From positions 13,138,223 through 13,202,222 of the forward strand of contig NC_080043.1 of the NCBI RefSeq assembly GCF_012489685.1: 64,000 nucleotides of DNA, read 5' to 3'. Source of the stretch: Lotus japonicus. Its lineage: Eukaryota; Streptophyta; Magnoliopsida; Fabales; Fabaceae. The notes beneath the pieces are model-generated. The model was not told where the DNA came from, did no database searches, and saw only the letters and a program-made list of their open reading frames with translations. A program made the translations under genes and the position numbers. Shown one piece after another: positions 28,269-39,634 of the stretch; position 1 is the stretch's first letter; each line of letters starts with the position of its first letter.

Positions 28269-29021
28269 GAGAGTTGTTATTCAGACCCCAACAACTATTT
28301 AAACCCCTCAAAAAGTGCAAAAATACTAAACTACCCTTAATAAAAAAAATATAAAAAATTATAACCTCACTCTTCACATTCTCTCTCCTCTCTCCTTACC
28401 TCTTTCCTCTTTCTTCCACCAACCACCACCACCCACCACCTCCGCCCCGACCACCACCACCACCCACCACCTCCACCGCTGCCACCACCGTCGCCGCCAC
28501 CACCACCACAACCTTCATCTTATGTCATTTTTTACAATTTCAAACTTTAGGGAGTTGATTCTGTCGTTTTAAATTTTTTCTGCAATTAAACGCACTCTAG
28601 AAGTGTCTGACTCACACACTTCTAGAAGTGTGTGTTACGCACTTTTAAAGTGCGTGCACTTTTAAGGGGGTTTGTCATGCACTTCTAAAGTGCGTTAACT
28701 ACGCACTTTTAAAGTGCGTTTAATTGCAGAAAAAATTTAAAACGACAGAATCAACTCCATAATGTTTGAAATTTTAAAAAATGACATAAGATGGAGTTTG
28801 TGGTGGTAGTGGCGGCGGCGACGGCGGTGGTGGTGGCGGAGATGGTGGGTGGTGGTGGTGATGGGTGGTGGTGGGTGGAAGAAATAGGAAAGAGGTAAGT
28901 AGAGAGGAGAGAGAATGTAAGGAGTGGGGTGATGATTTTTTTTTTCATTAAGGGTAGTTTAGTATTTTTTACATTTTTTAAGGGGTCTAAATAGTTGTGG
29001 GGGGTCTAAATAACAATTCTC
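28269..29021. mobile_element. MULE-type foldback MITE, long inverted repeat
   Basis: Termini gagagttgttattcagaccc and ggggtctaaataacaattctc match inverted. Almost the whole 753 bp is two arms of one imperfect inverted repeat. CCACCACC-rich sequence on the left (28415-28510) pairs with GGTGGTGG-rich sequence on the right (28800-28880). The centre holds palindromic gcacttttaaagtgc words. Flanks taataaata (28260-28268) and aaataaata (29022-29030) match at 8 of 9 bases. A transcript would form a very long hairpin. It is a relative of 31142-31564. Confidence 0.85.
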
Positions 29022-29030
29022 AAATAAATA

Positions 29031-29680
29031 TTCTAATGCTTATTACATCATAAAGGTTGTATTATGATCCTTTAAGATATCTGGTAAGTAAACAAAAACT
29101 AATCAAACAACGCGAGGAAATAAGTTTTCGAAATAAATTAAGCACAAGTGTGCTTCTTCTCAACTCAATTTTGCTTCTCGAAATGGGGGAATATTTTTCC
29201 GACTTTACGAGGACCAAAATCAAACTGCACGTGTTTTAACGAGAGAAAAATATTTTGGATTGACGGTCAGACTATAATTTTATAAGCGACTTTAATTTTA
29301 GTCTTTCAGTAAAAATAAATAAGGTTTAATGACGGTCATTTTTATAATTAGTGACTGTTTTTTACCGCCAATTAACATCACTTCTTTGCCGAACGACTGA
29401 AAAATGACATTTAGTAGCGGATATTTTTCGCAAGCACCTTAGCTTAGCTGTCCCAGTGAAATGTCCACACATGACTTATCCCACCCAACAAGTTCCTTCG
29501 AGCTCGACCACGAAACACACATCATCAACACACAAACACGCACACCTGTGTTCACCTTCACCACCAAACCATAACCAAAATCCTAACTTTTTCAGAACCC
29601 TTTTCTTTTGAGATCATTTTGATTTAGATTTCACTTCTGGGTCACGCTCTCACTCAATTTCTCATCATTCATTACCAATA
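29031..29680 (+). promoter_or_regulatory. Upstream region of MPH1 with a G-box core
   Basis: A CACGTG core lies at 29228-29233, about 450 bp before the ATG. G-boxes are common in light-responsive plant promoters and would fit a thylakoid protein, but one hexamer is weak evidence. The last 150 bp are C/A-rich and look like a 5' UTR. Confidence 0.35.
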
Positions 29681-32166
29681 ATGTCTTGTGCATTGCAAGC
29701 AACCTTAGCATCCAACACCTGTGCCTTTTCTTCAAGGAGATTGTCCTTGAATAACCAGAAGTTCAGCAAGAGAAGTTCCTACTTGCTCACTGTTAGAGCG
29801 AATTCTGATGATGCTGACTGTAATGATGAAGAATGTGCCCCGGATAAGGAAGTGAGTTCATTAGTTTCTATGCTTTGTTCTATTTTTTTTTACCATGCCT
29901 GTTTATTAGCTGAAAAAATTGGGGAAAATATGTTAATTAAGAAATGGGACCATGTAAATATGATAAATGGAAAATTGTGACCTTTTTTCAAGTGAGAGGT
30001 AGGGTTATGATCTATGAATTACTAAACTACTAAAGTTGGTTATGGTTTTTTGTTTATGGGTTATATTATATAACCCATAAACAAATAACTTATATTGACT
30101 GGAGTTGAGTCTAGGAGAAGAAATGATAGGATACCTTATTGTGAAGATAGGAACAATATAGTCTGAAAAGGATTATTGTCTTAAGATCTATGCTGTGCAC
30201 ATTAACTCAAATTGCAAACTTTGTCAAGTTAGCATTAGATTTTATGATAAGATTTGCTTCAGTTTTGTGATTGGAATTTCCAAGCAGTGGTGTTCTTTCC
30301 CCCTTTCCATGTTACTGCAAACAAATATTTGTTCTTAAATTAGATGATTTTTGTTTCTTGTGCTCAATATGAATTCTGTGAATTAATTTAATTAGGATTA
30401 TGAAAACTGAGGACTACGTAGAACCTGAAAACTACTTCTTCTTCGGGAATTAGCAGAACTGAAGAAGGTTGTGTATAAAAGATATGTATGGAAATGATAT
30501 TAAGGGAAAAATTATAAATGATATCAAGATGACCTCTATAAAATCATGCACAATTAAAAAATGAAAGCTATATTGTCCAATGTAGTTTCCACCACATTCA
30601 TTCACAGACAAAGCAAGTTAATCCTCTATTGATGGTGATATAGGTAGGGAAGATCAGTGTGGAATGGTTAGCAGGGGAGAAAACTAAAGTAGTAGGTACA
30701 TTCCCTCCTCGCCGTGCTAAGGGTTGGACAGGCTATGTTGAGAAGGACACTGCTGGACAGACAAACATATATTCAGTGGAGGTTAGAATGTTTTCTTTTT
30801 CTCTTTCAACTCAATCAAAGGTGTGTATCATTTTATTTTATGCTGTTCTTTTGCCTTTAATTCTTCCTTTCATTTGTTGAAGTTTAATGTTTATTTTGCG
30901 GAGAATGTGAACATATAGCAAAGCCAGGTGGTGTATTATGATATTATTATTTAGGCAAAAGTAGCTATCATGTTAGTATGTTGATATTAACTTGGAGTTG
31001 GTTGCTGAGGTTGGTAGCTTAAGTTAAGATGAAAAATCCATGCTATCATAACCTTCTTGTCCTGTTTTCCTGAACTAAAACGAATGAGAAATCTCATCTA
31101 CTTTGATTATTTGATCTCTATTGACAACCCCATAGGTTTTTGGGAATTGTTATTCAGACCCCCCCCACAGCTATTCAGACCCCCTCAACAACCTCCATCT
31201 TCTCCTCTCTCTCTCTCTCTCTCTCTTCTTTTCTACTGTTAAGTGTCGTTTTTAGAATTGCTGTTTTTTTCTGCAACCTAACGCACTTTGAAAGTGCGAC
31301 CCTAACGCACTTTCAAAGTGAGACAACTGAAAGTGAGATAGCACTTTCACCTGTCTCACTTTGAAAGTGAGACAACACTTTCACCTGTCTCACTTTCAAA
31401 GTGAGACACCTGTCTCACTTTCAAAGTGAGAGTGAGACAACTGTCGCACTTTCAAAGTAAGAGAGGGGTCGCACTTTCAAAGTGCGTTCGACAAGGGTAT
31501 TTTTGGATTTCTGAAAATGTTTTGGGTCTGAATAGTTGTGGGGGGGGTCTGAATAACAATTCCCTAGGTTTTTTTGGGGTGTTAAATGAAGAGCTGAAAG
31601 ATTTGTATAACTGATGAGACTGGCACTAATTAATTGACATCTTCATTCTTCAGCATGTATGTGCTAACATTATCAATAGTGTTAGATATTTGTCTTAACA
31701 CCTTGTGACTTTCCAGCCAGCAGTTTATGTGGCAGAAAGTGTTCTTAGTTCAGGAACTGCTGGTTCTTCTAAAGAGGGAGCTGAGAACACAGCAGGCATT
31801 GTCGCATTCCTTGCCCTGATCTCAATTGCGGCAGCATCATCTATACTTCTACAAGTTGGTAAGACTACTCCTCCGATCCAGAGAGCTGAGTACTCCGGGC
31901 CATCACTTAGTTACTACATCAGCAAGTTCAAGCCACCGGAAATTACTCAAGCACCCGCGCCTATTGAGGCAGAACTACCATCATCTGTTGTTCAGCCTGA
32001 AACCGCTCCAGAAGTTTCATCATCTGTTGCGGCTGAATCTGAAATTCAGCCAGAAGTACCAGAACCTGTTGTTCAGCCTGAAAGCTCTCCTCCACAAGTT
32101 TCATCATCTGTTGAGGTTGGATCTGAAATTCAGCCGGAGCCCGCAAGCGTGAGTGTTGTATCTTAG
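29681..32166 (+). CDS. MPH1: MPH1, thylakoid protein for maintenance of photosystem II under high light
   Basis: Exons 29681-29851, 30644-30781 and 31717-32166 join to 252 residues. Residues 1-45 are Ser/Arg-rich and look like a chloroplast transit peptide. The core holds VGKISVEWLAGEKTKVVGT and RRAKGWTGYVEKDTAGQTN, then YVAESVLSSGTAGSS, matching Arabidopsis At5g07020 (MPH1) as I recall it. One membrane segment spans about residues 129-149. After SGPSLSYYISKFKPPE the tail is Pro/Glu/Val-rich with a tandem repeat. In Arabidopsis the protein associates with photosystem II and limits photoinhibition. Intron 2 carries a MULE-type MITE (31142-31564). The first intron is preceded by GAA and both joins keep the frame. 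Confidence 0.9.
31142..31564. mobile_element. MULE-type MITE in MPH1 intron 2, with an internal palindrome array
   Basis: Termini gggaattgttattcagaccc and gggtctgaataacaattccc are inverted. The 9-bp direct repeat taggttttt is exact on both sides (31133-31141 and 31565-31573). The centre (31279-31487) is an array of near-palindromic cactttcaaagtg units joined by agacaactg/acctgtct spacers. Same family as 28269-29021. Confidence 0.92.
31987..32139 (+). repeat. In-frame tandem repeat in the MPH1 C-terminal tail
   Basis: Units at 31987-32055 (23 residues) and 32068-32139 (24 residues) share VVQPE, VSSSV and SEIQPE, separated by VPEP. The repeat only extends the stromal- or lumen-facing tail. Confidence 0.85.
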
Positions 32167-32690
32167 GTGGTGATTATATTATGTGCTACTTTTGCTTTTT
32201 AAAAACATAGCAAACAGTTTGTGTCGATAATATGAGTCAATGTATACACCATATCACAACTAAAGGCTTATGGATGGAAATGTTTTTGCTAAACGCCATT
32301 ATTGGTGTGCTTTTGCTACCAACCGAACTGTGCGTATTTTTTGCTGGAGAAGGAGCTGATCTTTGTGAACACACCTTGAATAAAGGTTAACCCCTACATT
32401 GCATAGGTTATTTAATCCTCATATTAGTGACGTGAAATTGTGTCAGTGGTATTCTAGAGGTGGAAATAGAGACTAAAAATTAGAGTAACTTATGCATACC
32501 TTACCAAAAAATTAGAGTAAAAGAAAGTGTTTAGTGGCTGAATTTCTTCTATATTTCTCGTTATTTTCTGCATCTCTCATACACATGTACTCAGTACTTA
32601 TAGCATAGTGAGTGACTCTTACAATTATCAAAGAACTAACTACACGTCCATTTCTTCAATTACACTTCGAATAAAGTAATGTTCTATGTT
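32167..32690. other. 3' flank of MPH1
   Basis: Probable 3' UTR then intergenic DNA. No gene seen. Confidence 0.5.
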
Positions 32691-32699
32691 AATGTTTCA

Positions 32700-33425
32700 A
32701 GTCCGACTCTAAAAAATTTGATTCTTTGCTATGGTGATGGTTGATTTGTTGTCATAGTGAAGTTGAAGACTTACCTCTCGCTTCTCTCCAATGTCTTCTA
32801 ATATTCTTCTCAACCAAATCGCTTGTGGTGTTACCAAACCAACATTCTTCTCAACCAAATCGCTTGTGGTGTTACCAAACCAACGGCTAAACCTTCGGCT
32901 CCAGCTAAAGATTGTGCCATTGTATCTTACTTTTTTGAGCACCAAGAAATCACACCCAAATCAAGGTTGATAACATGAAGTGCTATTTACATCATCAACA
33001 CTTACAACCCTATCACTATCACAGTAACATTTAGCTTCAGCCATAGAATTCTTCTCAAATCTAATTCCATACTACATAGTTCCCATTACATATAACTTGT
33101 TTATACACTTCATTGACCAAAGATGTAAATGACTTGTTTTACTCATGAATATTGAGAGTAAACTAGCAGCAAACACCAAATAGATCCTTGAAGCTGTAAG
33201 ATAAAATAAACGTCCAACTAAACTTCTATACATGCTCGCATCTACCAATCTGCCACCAACTTCTTTCTCTAATTTTTCATTCAACACTACACATTTGCAG
33301 CCATACATGTCAAACTTTTTCAAAATAATTTCAGCATATCGCTTTTGACAAATTAAAACTTCATTTTCATCCTGATAAATGTCAATACCAAGAAAATGAT
33401 TCAGCAAACCAAGATCATTCACATG
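32700..33425 (-). pseudogene. Degraded Ty1/copia retrotransposon RT-RNase H fragment
   Basis: On the minus strand, 33422-33072 encodes the end of a copia reverse transcriptase: MNDLGLLNHFLGIDIYQDEN, ICQKRYAEIILKKFDMYGCK and MYRSLVGRLFYLTASR. Further along, 32945-32709 encodes RNase H-like pieces including WLRRILEDIGEK and LHYDNKSTITIAKN. The pieces are separated by a frameshift and stops, and the second is interrupted by a 41-bp duplication. Gag, protease, integrase and both LTRs are missing. The order fits a single old copia copy. Confidence 0.85.
32803..32884. repeat. 41-bp tandem duplication inside the copia remnant
   Basis: 32803-32843 and 32844-32884 are identical. Each begins attcttctcaaccaaatcgc. 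The duplication breaks the RNase H frame and looks recent. Confidence 0.95.
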
Positions 33426-34563
33426 TTGATGACCGCCGTCATCGCAAAAACCTTCACCAATCTGGTGGGTCTCAATGAACGTTGCGTCTCCGCAAGTTTT
33501 TGGTGGTGATTATTGTTCCTCAATTGTTCAATTTGTTACTTTGTTGCTTGATGATGATCTAGGGGTGATGATGAGGTAGGTGATGAGATTTGGGTGGCTC
33601 TACTATGTCATTGTGTTTGTGTTGCAGGTGGTGGTTGCATTTGAGGGTCCTGACTCCTGAAATCTAAGATTGCAGATATATAGCCATTTTTTGGGAATTT
33701 GTAAAACATGGTATCCATTTTTGGAGCTTCGATCCCCATAACATGGTAGCTTTGGTTTTCTTCTTATTGCATATTGTAACCCACATGTTAGCTTTTCTAT
33801 TCCCCGTTGTATAATAGGTGATTCATCCCTTTAATCATAGGTGAGTTATTTCTCCTAATGTCTACATACACTGAACCAGAGTGGTTACAAGCAACAGATA
33901 AGTAACAAAATGAAAGAAACGAACTCAATACTCCAATAAGACTCTGTCTCCTCTACAACTCCTTGGCCAACTTAGCGTAAGGATATACTTGGACTACTCT
34001 TTGTGTCTTGCCTTGTTGGGCCATCCTTTCTATCCTAACCGAGACTCAATGCATATACCAACGTCACGTGCTCAAAAACCCCCAACTATACACAACCCCC
34101 CAAAGCTTGCATCTAGAAGCTAAGCGCAAAAGCCTTTGTAAAAACCTCCTCCTTCATACGTCGGCCGGTCATCTGGACCTTCTCCCTTCATACATAGGTC
34201 AATCCTCAACTTCATGCCTACGTTGGTTGGTCGGGAAACTCCAATGGTACAATAACCCATAGGTTAGCGTTGTCATACAAATCTGGAGAAAAAAACAAAA
34301 TGAGAATATTTTAAAAATTGAGAAAATAGAAATATTAAATTTTAAAAATTAAACACTTAAGCTAAAATATTATTTTTTCTAATGCCCTTATACTTTTCCC
34401 CCCTCTAAGAAGCAAACACACATATTCAAGTGGCGATGGTGTTCAACGAGCGGCTCCGGCGATAGAGAAACCACCGTCAATCCTTCCCCTCCGTCGCTTC
34501 CACGGCGAGGACGACACAACACACGCCGATACAGTGGTCTGAACATTCCACGCATCCATTACC
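33426..34563. other. Intergenic DNA and promoter of the nuclear maturase gene
   Basis: No gene could be supported. Short frames at 34008-34262 are compositionally biased. The last 150 bp are C-rich and probably the 5' UTR. Confidence 0.45.
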
Positions 34564-37026
34564 ATGCCTAATGTCACCCCTTCCACCATTCTCAAATCAC
34601 TCCACAACCTCTGCTTCCTCAGACTCACCTCTTCTCTCTCGCTTCCACTCACCGGAAACCACCATGCTCAGCCACCAAAACACGACGGAAACTTCACGCT
34701 GGCAACGGAACTCGCCTCGTTAATGGAACAATCATCCGAAGACGCCGCCAGTAAGAGAAAACCCATGACCCGAATGGAGCTCAAACGCTTCCTGGAGCTC
34801 CGAATCAAGAAACGGGTCAAAGCACAACGCGCCGCCGACGGCAAGTTCCGCGACCTCATGAAAAACGTGATCTCCGATGCCGAAACCCTTCGCGACGCCT
34901 ACACCTGCATCAAGCTCAACTCCAACATCGTAACCGCCACCGCAACCGCCGCCGTATCCTGCGGCGATGACGGTTATTTCCTGGATGACGTGGCGCAACG
35001 GCTTCGTGAGGGGAGTTTTGACGTGAGTGCGAATACGAGTTCCATCTCGACGAGGACGAGGGGAGAGTCGAAGGAGGTGCTGGTGCTTCCCAATTTGAAG
35101 CTGAGGGTTGTTCAGGAGGCGGTGAGGATTGCGTTGGAGGTTGTTTTCCGGCCGCAATTCTCGAGGGTTTCACACGGTTGCCGGAGTGGGAGGGGCCGGG
35201 TTGCGGCGTTGAGGCATGTTTGCAAGGGGGTGGTGGGACCTGACTGGTGGTTTACTTTGCTTGTGGTGAAGAAGCTTGATGCTGCATTGTTGGCTAAATT
35301 GGTTTGTGTAATGGAGGATAAGATTGAGGATGGTTGTTTATATGGTTTGATTCAAAGCATGTTTGATGCTCGAGTTTTGAATCTCGAGTTTGGGGGGTTC
35401 CCTAAGGGAGATGGTTTACCACAAGAAGGGGTTTTGTCTCCAATTTTGATGAATGTTTATCTTGATGTGTTTGATAGTGAGTTTCACAGGCTGTCTATGA
35501 AATATGAAGGTGTTCGTGAGGGAGTGGTTGTTGATGGAGATAGGGCATTGTCTAAGAAATGTGAAGGTGATTGTGAGGGAGTGGCGGTTGATGGGGATAA
35601 GGCATCATCCTCCACGCTGCGCCGATGGTTTCGGAGACAGTTGGGTGGTGATGGTGTTGGGATGAGTGGTGTGGTTGAGGGCGACTCTGGTGTCAGAGTT
35701 TACTGTTGTAGGTATATGGATGAGATATTTTTCGCGGTTTCTGGTTCGAGGGATTGTGCTGTCAATTTTAAGTCTGAGATTGAGAGTTATTTGAAGGGCT
35801 CTTTGATGTTGGATGTGAAGGGTCAAGCTGATGTGTTGCCCTGTGAAGACACTCGAGGGTTGCGGTTTTTGGGGACTTTGGTTAGGAGGAGTGCTAGAGA
35901 GAGTCCTGCTGTGAAAGCTGTTCACAAGTTGAAAGAAAAAGTGGAGCTATTTGCCTTGCAGAAGCTTGAGGCCTGGAATTATGGGACGGTTAGAATCGGG
36001 AAGAAGTGGTTGGGTCATGGTTTGAAGAAGGTTAAGGAATCAGAAATCAAACATTTAGCTGATGAGAGCTCTCTCCTGAACAGGGTTTCCTGTTTCCGTA
36101 AGTCCGGGATGGAAACTGACCATTGGTATAAGGAGTTGCTGAAGATATGGATGCAAGATATTCAAACGAAAAATGTCAAGAGTGAAAAAAGTATCTTATC
36201 TAAGTGTGTTGCAGAGCCAGCTCTTCCGCAAGAGCTAAAAGATTCATTCTATGAATTTATGAAACAGGCAGAGCAGTATATTTCTTCTGAGGCAGACTCT
36301 ATTCTCAAGCTTTTGCCAAATGAAAATAGCTCAACCGAACGGGTAATGGCAAAAACTGAGATTGTTGCTCCTATCAATGCCATAAAACAACGTCTCCTGA
36401 GATATGGATTGACTACTTCAAAGGGATTTCCCCGTTCTGCTAACTTGCTTAACATGCAAGATACGACTGAAATTGTAGACTGGTTTGAAGGGATTGCTTG
36501 CCGCTGGCTGAAATGGTATGAAAACTGTGCTAACTTTAGTGACATAAAGCTTTTGATTGCAGATCAAGTTAGGAAATCATGCATTCGTACTTTAGCAGCA
36601 AAGTATCGGGTACATGAAACGGAGATAGAAAAGCGGTTTGACTTAGAACTTAGCAGACTTCCATCAACACATGATGCGGAGAAAGAGATGGCGAATGAAG
36701 CATTGGATGTTCAAGCTTTTGATAATGATGAATCATTAATGTATGGAATTTCTTATAGTGGTTTGTGTTTGTTGTCTTTAGCAAGGATTGTCACCGAGGC
36801 TAGACCATGTAATTGCTTTGTAGTAGGGTGCTTGTCTCCGGCACCAAGAGTCTATACTCTTCATGTTATGGAAAGGCAGAAGTCTCCAAGCTGGAAGACT
36901 GGGTTTTCAACTTGCATTCATCCAAGCTTAAATAAACGGCGTGTAGGGTTGTGTAAGCAGCATTTGAGGGATTTGTATCTTGGTCATATATCACTTCAGT
37001 CCATTGACTTTGGTGCATGGAAGTGA
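34564..37026 (+). CDS. Nuclear-encoded group II intron maturase (nMAT3/nMAT4 type)
   Basis: A single intronless frame of 820 residues. The N-terminus (about residues 1-45) is Ser/Leu-rich and could be an organelle presequence. These proteins go mostly to mitochondria, where they help splice group II introns of respiratory-chain transcripts. The RT-like domain runs from about residue 175 to 440. It has FGGFPKGDGLPQEGVLSPIL, related to the group II RT TPQGG motif, and a catalytic box changed from YADD to YMDE (residues 384-387), so reverse transcription is unlikely. A maturase domain X (about 600-700) follows. A C-terminal segment has CIHPSLNKRRVGLCKQHLRD, like the remnant endonuclease/zinc-finger tail of nMAT3 and nMAT4. 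A 19-residue tandem duplication sits inside the RT domain (313-350). The first 450 bp are GC-rich. nMAT3 seems more likely than nMAT4, but I cannot decide. Confidence 0.9.
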   Translation: MPNVTPSTILKSLHNLCFLRLTSSLSLPLTGNHHAQPPKHDGNFTLATELASLMEQSSEDAASKRKPMTRMELKRFLELRIKKRVKAQRAADGKFRDLMKNVISDAETLRDAYTCIKLNSNIVTATATAAVSCGDDGYFLDDVAQRLREGSFDVSANTSSISTRTRGESKEVLVLPNLKLRVVQEAVRIALEVVFRPQFSRVSHGCRSGRGRVAALRHVCKGVVGPDWWFTLLVVKKLDAALLAKLVCVMEDKIEDGCLYGLIQSMFDARVLNLEFGGFPKGDGLPQEGVLSPILMNVYLDVFDSEFHRLSMKYEGVREGVVVDGDRALSKKCEGDCEGVAVDGDKASSSTLRRWFRRQLGGDGVGMSGVVEGDSGVRVYCCRYMDEIFFAVSGSRDCAVNFKSEIESYLKGSLMLDVKGQADVLPCEDTRGLRFLGTLVRRSARESPAVKAVHKLKEKVELFALQKLEAWNYGTVRIGKKWLGHGLKKVKESEIKHLADESSLLNRVSCFRKSGMETDHWYKELLKIWMQDIQTKNVKSEKSILSKCVAEPALPQELKDSFYEFMKQAEQYISSEADSILKLLPNENSSTERVMAKTEIVAPINAIKQRLLRYGLTTSKGFPRSANLLNMQDTTEIVDWFEGIACRWLKWYENCANFSDIKLLIADQVRKSCIRTLAAKYRVHETEIEKRFDLELSRLPSTHDAEKEMANEALDVQAFDNDESLMYGISYSGLCLLSLARIVTEARPCNCFVVGCLSPAPRVYTLHVMERQKSPSWKTGFSTCIHPSLNKRRVGLCKQHLRDLYLGHISLQSIDFGAWK
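35500..35613 (+). repeat. 57-bp in-frame tandem duplication in the maturase RT domain
   Basis: 35500-35556 and 35557-35613 encode KYEGVREGVVVDGDRALSK and KCEGDCEGVAVDGDKASSS. It lies just after the YLDVFDSEF helix and before the segment leading to YMDE, in the loop where group II RTs tolerate insertions. Confidence 0.9.
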
Positions 37027-37386
37027 CCGCCATCAATTATATCAGCAACTTTTTTTCAGTTTCAGGATGTTTGGATTTTGGTCCTGTATTCCTTCCTTCA
37101 CTTCATTCAAGATGAAGGTAATGTTGAAAATGAGGCGTGTGATGGAATTTAATACTTACTACATACCAGCAGAAAAGTGTAAAGGTATTCTTCTTTGTCC
37201 TTTAATTATGATATTTTTATTCTGCTGAATGATTTTATTTTATCTAATGGTGCTGTGCTATTTATATATTTGTAGAAGTCACCAAAGCATGAAAAACAAC
37301 TATCTTGGAATTTTGGTGTCAGCTTCAAGGAGTTGCTATTGCCATCCTAATTTGAATAGAACTTTTCTGTAATCTTTCGCAAGGGC

Positions 37387-37945
37387 AAGCATATGTTCCC
37401 TTTGAAGACCTTGCTGATGATTTCAAACTATGGACACGACTTGTGCAATCATTTGTGCAAGCTGAGAGAATTGCCCAAGAAGTGAAGTTCAGAACTTGTC
37501 ATCCTACATCAGGTTATCATCATTTCATTCTTTACTATAGATTTTACTGTATGTAACTTGATTCTCCTACATGCACAGCCAAATACATTTTAACAGTTGA
37601 CCATGGACTGACATTCATGATGGTTGATGCCAAGGCTAAGGATGTTAAAAGATTAGTTTTGCGTTGAAATTTAAAACTGAGAAAGCCTGGTGTCCACTTC
37701 CTTTGTGTGCTGGACTCAGGAATCAGGAATGATTTAGAGTTCAGTCACAAATTACGGAGTGAAGTTTTAAAGCATGCTAGCATAACTGCAGAACAGTATC
37801 TATGTTCATGCAGCAAGGAGCCACTAGCAAATTTTACATTATCCAATTATTTGGTTGACCACACTATACGCCTATATCAATAGCAATGTTTCAGTTGAAA
37901 ATGAATTAGGCCAGCCTGTTGAACTAGTCAGATGATGAAGTGGTT
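37387..37945 (+). pseudogene. Coding-like remnants of unknown family downstream of the maturase gene
   Basis: Frame 37387-37512 reads YVPFEDLADDFKLWTRLVQS and then VQAERIAQEVKFRTCHPTSG, ending near a GT. Further segments read VDHGLTFMMVDAKAKDVKRL (about 37595-37665) and, after a stop and a frame change, pieces such as LRSEVLKHASITAEQYL (about 37755-37805). The composition is protein-like but stops interrupt it. I do not recognise the family. It may be exons of a decayed gene. Confidence 0.4.
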
Positions 37946-38297
37946 ATGTCTCTGGTAAGTTCAATCATAAATTTGATCAGTTGAACCATTTAAACATTAA
38001 ACTGCAGGTCTTGCCAGTTCAATCTTCAGTTTAGTTGTTAAAAATTATGTTGGTATTCTATTTTGTTACACGTAGGGCTTGTAGAACCTTTTTCCATTAC
38101 TGAGAGCATCTGCTCTTGATTTTCCTTGTATTTGCTTTCAGTTTTTCCATCAATAAAGTAGTTCTTCATTGATAGGAATTCATCCTATCAGTAGAAATTA
38201 GAAAATTATCTTTAAGCTCTAATTTAGAAGTAGCTACTAAGTCAAATACTAGTCAAATGCTACTAGGTCGCTAGTGTTTTCTAGTTCAATATATACA

Positions 38298-38335
38298 GGA
38301 TGACATATTGTTTTTTGAAAGGATGACATATTGTT
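38298..38335 (-). mobile_element. Micro-insertion: LINE-like 3' tail flanked by a 15-bp duplication
   Basis: ggatgacatattgtt occurs at 38298-38312 and 38321-38335. Only ttttgaaa lies between them. The minus strand reads tttcaaaa, like the other two micro-insertions. Confidence 0.6.
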
Positions 38336-39634
38336 AAATTAGTATATATGTAGAAATAAACCACTATAGAAGAAATAAAATCTTGCAGACCAATCATCCT
38401 CTTATTTTAATATCGTTCAGGTAGTTATATTTGCATTCATACCAGAAATCTTTTTTTCTTTGGTCAAACATACCATAAAATTTGTCTTCTTGCATTTAAC
38501 ACTGACGTATTGAGATTTGAGACATATATGGAAGGAGACAATATGCATAATTAATTATTATACTGGGGCCATGTCAATATCATCAAAATTGATTCTCTTC
38601 TAACGAACGTCTATTTTTGGAAAATATTACTAGTACACATTTGGTAATTGCTCAATGAATACCAGATGATGGCAGACTCATAAGAAATGATAATAATTGA
38701 TTTGATTATTTATTTGGTTCCCATATATATAAATTGCCATGTCATGTATTGGAATCTTACTAGTATATATATATATATATACACTACCAAGTTAAGAAAC
38801 AATTGAATATCACACTCTACAAGGGAGTGTCTTCCGCCTAGAATATTGTCTTCCTTCTCTTTGCTACTCAGGTTTTTGTTCAGCCTATGAAAGTGGAGCG
38901 GTAACTCAATTCTTTGTATTTTATATGCATATTCATGTAAACCCAAACCTTAGTCTACATATATGTGTGTGTGGTTACTTTGCTCTTTTTTATTTACTTC
39001 AAGGTTCTAATAACATGTCAAATTATTGACTGATCGAAACTGTAATGGCTGAGTTGACTCCCACTTTTTCTTTCATCTATTTCTTTTTCTATCTCTTCTT
39101 TTCTCTCTCTTTTTTTTCTCCTTTTTATGTCTATAGGCGTGGTAAATATGGGAGATTGAAATTCTCTGCACCAATTTGGTGCCCATTCCCTATCCCACTA
39201 TAAAATTGTGTCATCAATTAAAAAAATGTATGAGTATGATAGTTATAAATTTAGGTGGTAATTTTTATTTGAAATGGCAAATTTTGATTTATAGGACATG
39301 CTAGAGGACACCAAACGAGGACAAATGATCTTAGTTTGAATTTGAGGTGTGAAGATAATTTTTTTCCCTGTCACAAATGCATGTGTTATGTGTATGACTT
39401 AATTAGGATGGTTGGTTTAAATTGTAAAAGAATCCAATAGAATGAAAGAAAAGGAAAAGAGTGTGAAGCCTAAATTAATGGATTGGCCATCTACCACATT
39501 TTGATTGACTTCTCTTTTTTCTGTTTATATTGATATTATTACATGTTTATAATACAGTAACAAATATCTCGGAGGTTTCATCACAGAAACTCACAAATTA
39601 GTGGTGTGACTGTGATTGCAGTAGAAAGACTACT

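Larger units (their letters stand above)
37027..39600. other. 3' flank of the maturase gene and LBD upstream region
   Basis: Besides probable 3' UTR, 37387-37945 holds coding-like pieces, listed separately. There is a micro-insertion at 38298-38335 and a (TA)n run at 38764-38782. CT-rich DNA lies at 39060-39125. I see no intact gene. Confidence 0.5.

Noticed and set aside
34732..35925. Several antisense frames within the maturase gene
   Set aside because: They are shadows of a GC-rich coding region and show no family motif.
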